Shown: positions 1 through 11,935 of the stretch, piece after piece
How the letters are laid out: the number at the start of each line of letters is the position of its first letter
Position numbering within the stretch: position 1 is the stretch's first letter
Program-made: the position numbers and the translations under genes
Origin: Vanilla planifolia
Lineage: Eukaryota; Streptophyta; Magnoliopsida; Asparagales; Orchidaceae
Assembly (NCBI GenBank): GCA_023846275.1
Contig: JAIUJO010000084.1
Coordinates: forward strand, 1,039,487 to 1,103,486
Direction: 5' to 3'
Length of the DNA: 64,000 bases
The notes under the pieces: generated by a model
Database searches by the model: none
Told to the model about the DNA's origin: nothing
What the model saw: only the letters and a program-made list of their open reading frames with translations

Positions 1-430
1 TTGTGAGCTAAATATTTACTCACTTATTATTTTTGTGAATTTTTTTATAAATAACAACATTCATCTTAAGGTTCAAAGACCTCTAACAAATACATTGCTA
101 AATTTTAGGATTATATGCTTTAATGTGGTCTCATGGAGCTAGATCAAGTAACTTTATTTTTTTTATGAGTTAGGCTTAGAGAGACTATTCAATTAAGTTA
201 TACTTGAGAAATATTATTAGATTAGAAAAGACATATAAAGTAGACTATGAATTAGAATATTAATTACCTGTAAGAGTTATATTCCATTGACAACTTCCTA
301 CCCTAAAGTGCATGTCACAACTTCCACTATTCTACTACTTGTACTCTATAAGCAAACTTTGTCTCCTCACCAAATACTACTAACTCATGAATTGAACCCT
401 TGGATAAACCATCAACTACTTCGAGTGTAG
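1..430. other. AT-rich stretch with no recognised gene
   Basis: No coding sequence is visible. The stretch lies just upstream of a Ty3/gypsy relic and may be its eroded gag region, but I cannot support a gag alignment here. Confidence 0.4.
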
Positions 431-1625
431 AGTGTTATTATTATCACAAGAAAGGCACATGTCATAACCTAATATTCTAAGAGAGCCTTACACATAAACA
501 TAAATGAAGAAATGAAAGAAAGATTAAAGTTAAGAAAAATGAGGTTATATAGCCAGAGGAGGAAGTAAAAGTAGAAGTACAAGCACTATATTGAAGAATT
601 AAATATATTATACCACCTATAATTATTGTGAGATGTATTTTGATTACATTATGAATAAGTAAAAATTGTTGGTAACTAAAATATTTTTTACATTCATTAG
701 AATTAATGACCAACCTAGTAAGATAATTATGGATAGCAATAGTTGTATCTTTGTCATATCAGAGAATGCTACAAAAATGATAGGTTTAACATTCGCAGAG
801 CATCTCCACCCATACACAGTATTGTCGATCAACAAGACATCAATTTCTACAAAGACAATTGTTTCATTCCTTTGAAGTTTGGTCAATATTTCAAGAAATT
901 ATTGTGTACTGTTAACCCAATGTAAGTAGATGGTCTTATTTTTGAAAGACCTTGGTTATTCGATTGAGATATTATCATAAATGGAAGAGCAAATACCTGT
1001 ACTTTTGGATAACTAGGGGCAAGGAACACACAATTGTTTTTACCTCCCTCAAAATAAATTTCTAACCCAAATACGTCAAAAGACAGAAAACAAAAAGAAA
1101 AAGTAATCTAACATGTCACTTGTTGAGATTGTGAGGGATATAACCAGCAGTAAGGTTAACTACTTTAACAATTAAGGAAGCCCTTACTATTATAACCAGC
1201 CTACCACCCATGGTCCAATGCATGCTAAAAGAATTTTTGAACGTGTTTCCTGAAGACTTGATAAATGCACTCCCATTGTTAAATGATATTCAGCATGCTA
1301 TTGATCTAGTTCCTAACACTTCGCTATCACATTTACTAAATTACTAATTAAATCTATTATCTCAAGTGCAACTTATTTGATAAGGAGCTTATTCAAGAGA
1401 AATTTATTATGAAATTTATTATAGCATGTGCTGACCTTACTTTTTTTTGCAAAAAATGATGAAACTTGGTGCATGTGCATATATAGTAATGTCATTAAAA
1501 AATAATAACTAAGTATAGATTTCCAATTTATATGCTTTACAATTTGTTGTTTCAAATAGTTGGAGCCACCATATTTTATAAAATAAATCCCAAAAGTGGA
1601 TACTATTAAGTTAGAACCTGTCTAG
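431..1625 (+). pseudogene. Ty3/gypsy retrotransposon gag-pol relic (protease and start of RT)
   Basis: A decayed polyprotein of a Ty3/gypsy LTR retrotransposon. Around 433-475 lies a possible remnant of the gag CCHC zinc knuckle (CYYYHKKG followed by a frame shift). Positions 666-1,015 read like the aspartic protease domain: the stretch corresponding to the family's IIDGGSCTN is present as IIMDSNSC, and further on come HPYTVLSINKT, the family's VLCDVxPM as LLCTVNPM, and the GRPW motif as ERPWLFD with NGRANTCTFG after it. Positions 1,222-1,344 are an uninterrupted 41-codon stretch containing FLNVFPEDL and DIQHAIDLVPN, the start of the reverse transcriptase (family: FPEDLP...I.H.IDL.P). Positions 1,440-1,620 keep KMMKLGACAY and KINPKSGYY in other frames, where the family has KKDG.WR.C and KIDL.SGY. 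Stops and at least three frameshifts kill the gene. The catalytic D-T/S-G is not intact and no LTRs were found. Assignment to the superfamily is firm; the lineage (chromovirus-like) is a guess. Confidence 0.8.
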
Positions 1626-3869
1626 TGACAAATATTATTTGAAGGGTTTTTGTTTTATGCCATCCATATTTTTTAGGAATCATGAAAATAATATGCATAT
1701 TACTTTTTTCTTCAATGCGTCCACCACATTTGAAGAGCTTAGTGCATGTGTTTCTTTTACTAACATTTCAATGTGCTTATCCTACTTTATTTAAATTACT
1801 GTAATCATCCTCGACTCATTAGATTGTGCAAAAAATGTTTTATCAAAATATTCTATTAAGCCATACAATTATTTTGCCCAATATTTTAAGCCATTCAATG
1901 GGTGAGTAACAATAATCCTAAGCATGTAGCATCAATTTCTTCCACATTCTAATTCTATTCCATTTTCCAATGTTATTATATGCTCGACTATCAAGCTGAC
2001 TTAAATTCATTGAAAGATCATTAATTTATTTATTTGTCCTACAACAAGGAAATGGAACTAAAATACTAAAATGATTTATATAGTTTTATATTTACTCTAT
2101 GTTACTTGTCTTAGCAAGACGAGCATGAGTTTCTTAGAATAAGAATTTTGAATCCTTAAAGAATATTTAAAGAAATGCTTTAAACTAATTTCTTAATAAA
2201 CTTGAGTACATGTTTAAAAGTGATTATTAACAAATGTTAATTTTCTTTTAAAACAATTTAATTTTTTTTTAAAATACATTGAACCTTTATCAATAATTTT
2301 TAATGAAAAGTATGACTAAAAATCAATAAAAATAAAAAATTTACAAAAGTTTTTATCGGTTATTTTGATTTAAAATCAAGCCTATATCTACCCCTGATAA
2401 AAATCAAGTAAAAATATAGCAATAAATAAGTGTTTGACTATAAGATGATTATGATAAACTCTTATAATAATGAAACAATAGGAAAAAGCTACTATGGCCT
2501 TCTAACAAAATAAATATGAAAAAAAATAAAATAATTCAATGACCAAAAATTAAATTTAATACAAATAAAAAATAATTGATTGAACAATAGTTAATGAGAT
2601 AAATGTGTTTTGATTGAATCCATTAAAAATAATGAAAATTGAGAACTTCATTGATTTGAGAAAAAAGTAGAGTTTAAGATTTTGATGATCGAAAGGCACA
2701 ATGTAAGGAAGTGAGAGTGAGCACTAGATGCTAATGGCATGAATGACATTACATGAAAATCTTTTTTTAAAAATTTTGTAAAAGTTGTATTAATTAATTT
2801 TTTTCAAGAATTCACCTATTTATGCAAAGCTTTAATGATTACAAATATTTACCAAATTGATTAATTAGTTGAAGATAACAAATTATAAAAATCTCAATAG
2901 CTCAAAGTAATTGTTTATCTATTACATTTGAGAGTCTCCATCAGAAGCCACATTTTTCCTCTTTATACTAAAAAAATGATTAGATGATTAGATTAAAGAA
3001 GTACTAATTGGAAATTAGGATTTGATCTAGACTATTATATTTGAATTGGGATCAAATGTTTGGATCACAAAATTAAGCTGTTGGAAGGCAGACACAATTA
3101 TGTGTTCAAAGGTGAATGTGATTAAAATTATTTGATCGCATAATTGAGCAATTAGATGACAAAATAATTGCCATAATTCTAATTACAATCCCATGAAATA
3201 GATATAGGTTTTAGTCCTATATTACATGAATATTGGATCCTTATGGCTTTATGGGAGATTTCTTACACTACATAATAAGTGTATTGTTTGGAGTTAGCTT
3301 GCCCTGGTTTGCTCTAGAGTACTTCCTTTATTTCCAGCAAATTCATGTATAATTAAACATGGATTTATGAGTTATTTGTTGAATTAGAATTGTTTGAAGA
3401 GTTTTGGTGCCATTTTATTGATCCAATAAGTGAGTGTAATCATATTTTTTTGTTACCCTTGTGTTTAATGTGTCAAGCCATAAATACTAATAATTTTGTC
3501 ATAATAGACTTGACTATAGTGAATTAAACTTAGTTTTTAAAAATAGGTCATGAATTTTTAAAGATAATAAATTAGGGTTCTCCAAAGTACCTTGAAGAAT
3601 TCACTAAGTTTCAAAGATATAAGACGTATGCAACCAGTTTGTAAAAATTTTCTTTTTTACTATACAATAGAATAATAGCTTGTTGATTGCAGTTCAGATC
3701 TTCATTCACTTTCAAATCCTAATTTAAGTATTTAATTTATTCAACCTTTTCATGATTTAGTAAACTTAGAAGGTCTTATTTTTTTACTAAATCTGTTTTT
3801 TAATTTAATCCATTTAACAAATCTTCGCTAAATTTCATGTCAGTTCATAAATTTTTGGGTAAACTAAAA
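1626..3869. other. AT-rich non-coding DNA
   Basis: No ORF, RNA gene or clear repeat boundary was found. The first few hundred bases may hold the rest of the gypsy pol gene in an unrecognisable state. The stretch 2,950-3,560 is of higher complexity and could be old LTR-type sequence, but no terminal dinucleotides or duplicated flanks support that. Confidence 0.35.
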
Positions 3870-4373
3870 GATTAAATTTATTAAATTTTCCTAATAAAAA
3901 AATAAGCATCACCCTAAGCTTGCCAAATACAAAGCACTCAGGGGACTAAGCCTCAAAGCTTGCCAAATTGGTTTGAGGTCCATCCATGAACTTGGCTGAG
4001 ATAAGACAAAGGATTAACTAGAGCTAAACTCTAATTAAATATGAAAATAAGGGTCAAGTTAGAGCCATAATCATGAAAATACTTAAAGCATATGGGTGGC
4101 CCAAGTGATGAAATCTCAAGCACACTAGCATTATCTAACCACGAAAGGTTTTGTAAGGGGAAAACTATTTTTCTTTTTAACAATGTAAACTAACATAGTC
4201 CAACTACTCAACACCAATGGCATGTGTCATTTTCTACCAGTCAATGTTTAATTAGATTCTAAATGTTTCATCTACTATAAGCACTCGATTTTAGGTCAAA
4301 ATAGAATGACCAAGACCACTCTGACTTCATTGGATTGCTTTGATTGTTTCTACCATTTGAAATGATCTTCTCA

Positions 4374-5290
4374 TGAATTAATTGGCCCAACACTTTCCAC
4401 GTTTGTATCCTATTGCTATGTTCTCTTTTGTCTTTGTTAATTATGAATTGAATGATCCAGATCTCATCTTACTTGATTGGACGGCCTACATCTCATCCGT
4501 CTTGATCCAACCATCTACGACAAATCTCCTTTAACAATATTTGATCTAATAGTCTAAAAGCACTTTAATGAGATCCAATGATGCTGGTCAATCACCCCTA
4601 TGGGCTAATTCCCTAGACAATATTTGAGCTATTGTGTTAGCAGAATCAAAGAAATATTCAAAGTTGTTTGGAGGTGCTTTCTAAGATATTTGAAAGCATT
4701 ATTTGGAACAACTTTTCCTTAACTTTTTAATAGCTTTGATCAAACTTTTTCAATGTAAACCTAACCATTATTCATGAAATGAATAACAAACATGGACCAA
4801 TATTTGAGATCATGACAAAGCACAACGTGTCATTCTACTATCATAAATTCTCTTGACAACAACTACGATGTAATTCCTTAGAAAATGTCAAATTTGTTCA
4901 ACTAGTCTTATCACCTCTAAGGTTTCAATTTCTTGTCATAGTAATTTTAAGCTCATGATGCCTTCTTCTACTAATCAACAAGCATCAAATGTTGTACAAA
5001 TTTGTCATAATTTTTCCTTCTTGTTATATTTTTTTCCATTTTATTTTGCATTGGGTGGCCTAGCATTTACAAAAGCTTCAGTTTAGTTTAATCTAATAAA
5101 AAACCAAGTTGATGTTAAGCTTGAAAAATCTTGTGTTATAGTAGAACCCATAAAAGCTAGTTCGTTGGAGCTGAGTTGCAAGAAAAAACATCAAGTTATA
5201 AACTTTTTGATCGTTATGATTTTTGTGACCTTATTTGTTAGTGGACGTAGGATCCAATTTGAACCAAACAATCTAAAAAATTCATTGTAT
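4374..5290 (+). repeat. 5' LTR of copia-1 (left)
   Basis: It starts at TGAATTAA, matching the 3' LTR start at 9,801. The strongest shared block with the 3' LTR is 4,560-4,910 against 9,995-10,265 (GGCTAATTCC, then ATTTGAGAT followed by GACAAAGCAC... ending in CATTCTACTA). The AGTGGACGTAGGATCC stretch at about 5,240 resembles the conserved U5 region of many plant copia LTRs, so the LTR end should lie shortly after it. The exact 3' edge is not visible because the 3' LTR is truncated. Confidence 0.65.
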
Positions 5291-5639
5291 TATTTTTAGT
5301 TTTTCTTTTTTTAATCATTAAAAAATTAACATGCATGAAATGAGGATTTTTCATAAACATAAAATAATTTTTATGAAGAATTTTTAAAAAAGAAATATGA
5401 TCCTAAAAAATAAAAAGTATTTTAAAACTCATAAGTAACCCTCTCATGTGGGATTTTTAGTTTAATAAGTGTCAACAAGGGTTCCCTAGAAATAATTGTT
5501 AGTCAAATAACTTGGGTGAACCATTTTGTATGTTTTAATTATTTATTATGTTTACTTGTTTGTTGTCTTTGTTTTGAAAAAAGTTTTTTTTCTACCTTAT
5601 CATTCTTTTGTGCTTTCTAAAATATGTGTTTATTATTTT

Positions 5640-6590
5640 TCTTCTTAAATTCAACTTTTAATATGCCGTCACTCACCATTAATTTTGGTGCAACACTAGA
5701 TGAATTCTCTTCAATCATTCTATCATTATTTAAAGATTAATTTTATTAATACTTGAAAGATAGACTTAGAATTTTTATCTAATCAATTGACTTAAGACAT
5801 TAGAAAGTGCTCACAAAATTATATGATTTACTTATATATTCATGTACAAAAGAAATCAAGTTATTTAGTGTACTTAGTAGTGATCAAAGGAGAATGATAT
5901 GATTAAATGCCCTAACACTCATCTACCTTCATCATGGCATATCTCCAAGTGAATTTAGTGAAGTTATGAATTTTTATATCACACATCAGGTTTGAAAAAA
6001 GTTAGAAGTAACTTATGAAGGTACTTTGTAAGTTAAAAAAATAAAGATAAATAATATTACAAATGATTGTAAGCTCTTTAGGATATATTTGAGATAAACT
6101 ATAAATAAGTTGTTTATGTGATTTTTACTAATATTACTAAATGATTAAAAAAGCCTTAAAAAGTGCTTCCTAATACAAATATTGCAAGAAAAGTAGGAAT
6201 GATTCTATCCAATGAGTTTGATCTTCTTGTCTCAACAACAAAGGTAGCCAAAGACATAACAAGTTCGTACGGGATGAGTTACTCATAGAATTAAAAAGGA
6301 GGCCTCAATAAGCAAGAAAAGCATGGGGAAGGGTAAAAGAAACCGTTATCTTTTAAACCTGAAAAATATAACATCGGTATAATATCTATCTTTTCTATGA
6401 ACTTGGAAGAAAAGGTAAATTTTCATGTTAAGGGTTTAGATAAAAATTTGACAAATCTTTTTATACAAATAAAATAAAAGAAAGGTGATGAAGAATCAAA
6501 GATGCCATGATTGTGGTCAAATTAGCCATACTATACCAAATTATCCACAACTAAAATACACCCAAAAAAAGAAAGATAAAAAGAACAGAA
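5640..6590 (+). pseudogene. Copia-1 gag (left), broken
   Basis: Remnant of the gag capsid gene. Read across frames it keeps the UBN2-family pattern: KLYDLLIYSC...EIKLFSVL, SSDQRRMI, ISPSEFSEVMNF and KKLEVTYEGT (5,998-6,030), where the family has WD.LEVTHEGT. Further on, KVAKDIT corresponds to the conserved EAKDL region. A zinc knuckle follows at 6,500-6,560, read as RCHDCGQISHTIPNYPQ. The first two Cys and the His of CX2CX4HX4C are present, but the last Cys is Tyr. In-frame stops occur throughout. Gag would form the virus-like particle and bind the RNA genome. This copy cannot be translated intact. Confidence 0.8.
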
Positions 6591-7269
6591 TAGAAAATAA
6601 GAAAGAGTTTCAAGCTACTTGTTTTCTTGAGAAGAATTAGACTCCATAACTTGAGGTAGTGAGGAGGAAGGAATGAAATTCTTCCTAGCAAATGATGATG
6701 AATCAAGACATCGAGTGAAGAATAAAGAATTAAGATAAGCACTGGTCCTCGTGAACTTTTTTGAAATAATTACATTGAAGTTATTAGTGTTTTAACATTT
6801 TTAATATTTATGTATAAAAAAATTTTAAAAAAATTTACAAAGGAAAAAATAATTATTTTTATTTTTTTATGAAAGGAGGTTGTAAAGAAATTATGTGATC
6901 AAATTGATTTCATGATAATTAAGGATACTTCTTTGAAAAAATAAATTATGAGTTTGAAAACAAAAATGTATTCTATTCAACATGTAAAATTTTCTAATGT
7001 TTCACATGACGTTTATTTTTCTAAACATAAAAATATGTTTTTTAGTATGCCTCATATTCCAAAAATTGAATACTTTTAAGGCTAGAGAATATAGAATTTA
7101 AAATAAGTTGTCTACATTATCATTCTATAGAGATATAGTATTCTAAGACATTCATAAGTTAGAAGTAATACAATTTTGAGTTATACATAGAAATGAGGAA
7201 AATAAAAATTACATTTTATGAATATATTGTTAAACTTTTATAATTGATGTAAATATATATGGAGAAAAA

Positions 7270-8200
7270 GAATCGAAATCTATTTCTTGGGAGTTGGATA
7301 TTAGATGTATAAGACATTGTAATAGAGACCTACAAAAATTTAGCCTGATAAGACATTGTCCAAATAGATTGGTAACATTTGAAGACAAGTTTAAGAAGAA
7401 AATCAGAATTGGTCACTTAGGATATTCTACATTAAAGAAAACAAGCAAGCTAGATGTAGTTACAGTACTACTTAAGCCAAAAAAAACTAGTTGAAAAATG
7501 AATGAATCGTGCAGAAGAGGAAGGCTTGTTAAGTATTTCTTTTAAACCTAAAAATCACTTAACTACTCGTAGACCGTTAGCAATAGTTTATTTAGACTTT
7601 TTAAACCTACATAGCCATAGAATTTAGGAGAAAAAAAAATAGAATTGTAATTATTAATGATTCTTCTTCATATAATTAGGTTTTATATCTTAAGCATAAG
7701 AGTAAGACAATGGAAATATTTTGTTAATTTGAGAAAAGAGATAAAAAAGAAAAGCTATCTCAAATTATGTTTTATTTAGTGTGATAATAGCGACGAGTTT
7801 AAAAATGAGGGCACCAAATTACATGTCCTTATTCAATCAAAAAAATCACATTGTAAAATGAAAAAATAAGACCTTAGTATAGCTGGATGGAACTCTATTA
7901 ATTGAAAACAACATCCAAAATATGTTTCGGGCAAGGAAATAAACAAAACTTGTTTAACAATAAATAGAATTAATTTAAGACCGATATTTAAGAAAATCAA
8001 TGTAAGAGTTATTTAAAAATAAGAAATTGAACGGTAGCTACTTTCATGTTTTTGGATATAAATGCATCATTCTTAATAATGAAAGATTCAACTTAAACAA
8101 GTTTAATAAAATAAACTATAGGAGAAGGTAATCAAGGAGATAGGAATAGAGACATTATGAGAGAAATTAATCATAGTGCATTTATATCTTTCACAAAAGT
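7270..8200 (+). pseudogene. Copia-1 pol: protease and integrase (left), broken
   Basis: The protease site is at 7,288-7,330, reading WELDIRCIRHCNRD where the family has W.LDSGCSRHMTGD. The catalytic D-S-G is therefore changed to D-I-R. The downstream match is VTFEDKFKKKIRIGHLG (family VTFGDN.KGKIIGIG). From about 7,560 the integrase core begins with RRPLAIVYLDF (family RPLELLHLDLFGP), then NRIVIINDSS (family VDDYSR) and QNL/NEKI stretches in several frames. The second and third acidic residues of the D-D-E triad cannot be placed with confidence. One 66-codon open stretch (7,294-7,494) spans the protease. The gene is interrupted many times and is not functional. Confidence 0.78.
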
Positions 8201-8279
8201 AGTATCTAAAGAAGAAGCCTGTGAGGTTGACTATTTGGTTTGAGTAACAAAAGAAGAGTTAAATTAATTTGAGAGAAGC

Positions 8280-9715
8280 CAAGTGTGGCAACTAGTTCTT
8301 CGGCTTAGTGATAAACAAGTGATTGGAACCAAATGGATATTTAAAAATAAATTATATAGAAATAGAGTGATCACTAGAAACAAAGGTTGATATATTGCTA
8401 TGGTTTATAACAAAGTTGAAGGTATATATTTTGTAGAGTCATTTATATTAGTAGAAAGACTAGAGGTCATTAGACTTCTCGTAGCATATTCATGTCATAA
8501 TAATTTTAGATTATTTCAAATGTATGAAAAATATCAATTTTCAAATTAGATAATAAAGAAGACGTGTGCGACGAATAACCCCAAAGTTTTGAGGCCCATG
8601 CATATGATGATGATGTATATGATCTTAAGAAGGAATTTTATGGCCTTAAGTAAGCTCCTCATTCATTATATCATAGATTCAATAATTATCTCGTTGATAA
8701 TGATTTTAGGAAAGGAAAAATGGATAACACTTTATTCTTAAATATTTTAAATAATCATTTCTTGCTTGTTCAATTTTATGTTGATGACAAAACTTTTTGA
8801 ATCAAAAATGGAAATATATTAAAGGAATTTAGTGATTTAATTGCATAGGAGTTTGAGATAAGTACAATGGTTGAAATGAATTTCTTCTTTGGATTACAAA
8901 TTATGTAACTAAAAGATAAGATTTGCATTTTATAAACTAGGAATTTAAAATATGTATTGAAGAAGTTTGGATATAAACATATGAAATATAAGAATATTCT
9001 ATTAAATCAATCACTGTATTTACATTTAGATAGAATTAAAAAACACATTGATAAAAAGCTTTATAAAGAACTTGTTAGATCTTTACTATATTTTACAATT
9101 AGTAGACTAAACATCTTATTTAGTGTTAACTTATGTGGTAGATTCCAACCAAAGTTTAAGGAAAGCCATCTAAAGCTGACAAAATTAATCTTGAAATATG
9201 CAAAAAGTTTAATGAAAATAGGTTTATAAAAATATTCATTCCTGAGATTTTATAAGTTCTATAGATTGAAACATTGTAAGGTCTAATGTAGATAAGAAAG
9301 AAACTTAGGTACATGTTAATTGCAAGGAAATATTTTAATTTTCTAGTCAAGAAAGAAGAATCATTTGCATAGAGATATTGACCATAGAAGTCTAGTATGT
9401 ATTGACCAAAAGTTGTGTTGCTCAGGTGTTATGTTTGAGACAACAATTTCAAGGCTATGGTTTAGATCTCTTGCATATTCCCATTAGAATTGATAATACT
9501 AATTCCTTGGCTTTAGCAAAGAGCTAAGTTCATCATTTCTGGAGCAAACACGTAGTGTAAGATACCCTTTTATTAGTGAACAAGTAGCTAAAAGCTTAGA
9601 AAAATTCACATATATTCCTACTAAAAAGGAATTGTTAGACATATTTACAAAATTCTTGCCAATCAATGAAGTTCAAATCATAACACAACAACTAGGTGTA
9701 ATAAAAATTTTATAA
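8280..9715 (+). pseudogene. Copia-1 pol: reverse transcriptase and RNase H (left), broken
   Basis: The RT starts with KQVIGTKWIFKNK (8,313-8,351; family VIGTKWVFRNK), then ITRNKG, VYNKVEGI and VERLEVIRLLVAYSC (family VARLEAIRLLLAFA). A broken YVDD region lies near 8,775 (FYVDDKTF: the first two residues of the catalytic Y-V-D-D are followed by D-D, so the tetrad survives). The connection and RNase H domain form a 90-codon open stretch (8,957-9,229) with LYKELVRSLLYFTISRLNI (family LYR.MIGSLLYLTASRPDI). The polyprotein ends at about 9,715 with KKELLDIFTKFLP (family QLADIFTKPLP). Stops at several places and a deleted stretch near 8,530-8,600 make it dead. Confidence 0.82.
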
Positions 9716-9787
9716 ATTTTTCCTCCCTTATCATAACATTAAAATCTGAGAATTATCATGATTTAAATAAGTGAGATGGAACAGGTA

Positions 9788-9800
9788 TTAAGGGAGAGCA
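9788..9800 (+). promoter_or_regulatory. Polypurine tract of copia-1 (left)
   Basis: ATTAAGGGAGAGCA sits directly before the 3' LTR start TGAATTAAG. This is the usual place of the plus-strand primer in LTR retrotransposons. The same tract in reverse complement lies at 28,237-28,247 in the right copy. Confidence 0.7.
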
Positions 9801-10310
9801 TGAATTAAGTCGGAGCAAAAACTTTTCATTTTTATTACCCCTTATCATAATAATAATTTTTTTTGCTTAACATATTATATCATTTTTATTACTAATCTTT
9901 CAACAAAGCACTTGGGCAAACCAAATCCAATGCTGTGATTTAACCATCAAGAACTCATCCACTATCATAGTCTTTGATATGATAGTTTAGGACCTCTTAG
10001 ATTGGAGACAATGGCACTAGTCAATCCCATATAATGGCTAATTCCTTAGTCATTAATTGAGCCATTACATTATTCGTCATTGAACAAATATTTTAAGCTA
10101 AATGAAAGTAGTGTTTGAAACAATGTTTTCATGACTTTCTAATTGCTATGGTAAATTTTTTTCTATAAATATATCCCTTATTAATGAAATAACTAATAAA
10201 TATGAACTAATCTTTGAGATCTTAGCAAAACATTGCACATCATTCTACTAGATACTTTATTAGTAATAATTAAGTTTTTTTATCATAAAAACACATCATA
10301 AATAAGCATC
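9801..10310 (+). repeat. Partial 3' LTR of copia-1 (left)
   Basis: It starts TGAATTAAGTCGG just after the polypurine tract and aligns with 4,374-4,920 of the 5' LTR. Similarity fades at about 10,265-10,310, so about the last 300-400 bp are missing or replaced. The right-arm copy of this LTR keeps only about its first 80-100 bp. Confidence 0.6.
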
Positions 10311-10799
10311 TAAACACAATAGATTAACCATCAAATACTCCTTCAAATGATCATCATGCTATCGACCATCATTTGATAGTGACACTAAATTTATTATATA
10401 ACATTTTTGGAAAATTCAATCTATTTATGGAATCATTTGGTCTCAACTTACAATAATAGGTCTCATCATTCTTAATGGCACTTCCATAATTATATCATTT
10501 ATATCCCTCTTTCTAACCTTGATAATAGTTTTCTATTACACTCCTGCCCATGGTACCTTTCTTATCGATTACATTCCACTTGATATTCTCCTCTCTTAGT
10601 ACATAAGTTTTTGTTAGATAACCCTTGGAATTATTAGGTAGGGTATGTTACCATAATATAGTCATAAAAAATGGGTATTAAAAAATAAAAACAAAGTGAT
10701 CATGTGGTTATCATTTAAAATATGGAAAGGCTAATAGAAAAAGGTTGTAATTGATTGGAGTGGCTAAACATAGAAGGAACACTTGAACAAATCATAACA

Positions 10800-11935
10800 T
10801 TGAAGGTAACAAGGCCATTATTAGCTTTTTCTTGTTACAAGGTATTTAAACTATAAGAAATGAATGATAACAGCACATTCATAAATGTTTATTTAAGAAG
10901 AAGTGTATGTAGAAATAAATGGATTGCTTTCAACATTGTACTCATCAAAATCACCGACATAAACTAATTTAATACTTATATGATTTGTGACAAGAATAAT
11001 GATCATGGTATGACAAACTAAATAGATTTTTACTCAAACCTTATTTCAAGATAGAATTGTGGATTGAACTTTGTTCATCAAGAACTGCACTAACAAACTT
11101 CTTGTAGTCCAAGGTTTTTTAAATAAAATCTTTCTTAGATCAACCAAATTAGCCTTATTTGAATGTTTTAGTGAGCTTATGTTTGTAGGATTTGAGATTG
11201 ATATAATGGCTTAAGTTACCTATTTTATCGGATTGAATATGAGAAAGGTATCCTTGAACCTTAAATAAAGTCTTTAAATGAGATGTTATAAATGCTTGAC
11301 CTTGAGAGCCTCAAACTTATTTCTACTTTCAAATGTCTCCACTAATGTATTAGACATAGAAATGAAAGGAAAACAAATAGATTTCAAGGTATACCAAGGG
11401 ATGATATGTTCTTTACTTTAATACAAGAAAACCAAAGAAAGTTTTTAGTGTGAGACTTTTTTAAACAATTTGAGTAAAGCTCTGAGGACATTGACATACA
11501 ATCAATTAAAAGAATGTTTTGGGACTTTCTCGGTGTAAAGGTATTAGTTTTTTCGTATCATAAATTTAAATTATGTCATTATCTCATCAGATAAAGCTAC
11601 AAAAAATGAAGCATGTTTAAGAAACATGAAATTATTGCTTGCAAACAATGAAGCATATTATATAGCATTGGGAGGATTTCAAGAACAAAGTTTGGGGTTA
11701 AAATGTAAACTAGAAGATATGGGATTACATTTGCAAAAAAATACTAATAAAATATGACAATATGTGTGCCATTTTCTTGACTCAAAACCTTATCTAGTAC
11801 TCTAAGGACAAACAAATTGATGTTTCGAAACATTTCATCATAAACCATGCAGAATGAAATGTGGTAGACATTTAATTTTTTGCTTACAACGTGCAACTAA
11901 TTGACATCTTAATGAAGTTTCTTAAGAAATATTAA
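10800..11935 (+). pseudogene. Second Ty1/copia pol relic, RT to RNase H (copia-2, left)
   Basis: A different copia element from copia-1. Fragments in order are: the FLNG-type region near 10,880-10,925 (EEVYVE as KKCM/VEINGL); a broken WYDKLSKFLL region near 11,005-11,050; LFIKNCTN and the region before YVDD near 11,070-11,150; ECFSELM (11,161-11,181); and GFEIDIMA-stop-VTYFIGLNMRK (11,188-11,247; family FEM.MMGEL.YFLGL). Then comes NNEAYYIALGG (11,647-11,676; family TTEAEYIA), followed by KDKQIDVSKHFIINHAE (family R.KHIDIRHHFIRDHV) and VQLIDILMKFLKKY ending at a stop at 11,933-11,935 (family QLADILTKPL). Premature stops and shifts are frequent. The 3' end is present only here; the right arm has lost it. 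Confidence 0.75.

Larger units (their letters stand above)
4374..10310 (+). mobile_element. Degenerate Ty1/copia LTR retrotransposon (copia-1, left copy)
   Basis: A near full-length but dead copia element. In order it has a 5' LTR starting TGAATTAATTGGCCC, a gag with a UBN2-type domain and zinc knuckle, a protease, integrase, reverse transcriptase and RNase H, a polypurine tract, then a partial 3' LTR starting TGAATTAAGTCGG at 9,801. The domain order PR-INT-RT-RH marks it as copia rather than gypsy. The two LTR starts are 5,427 bp apart, and a second shared block (GTCAATC...GGCTAATTCC at about 4,580 and 10,013) keeps nearly the same offset, which supports the LTR pairing. All genes carry many stops and shifts. 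The same element, inverted, lies at 28,236-33,869, so it was copied with its surroundings. Confidence 0.85.
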
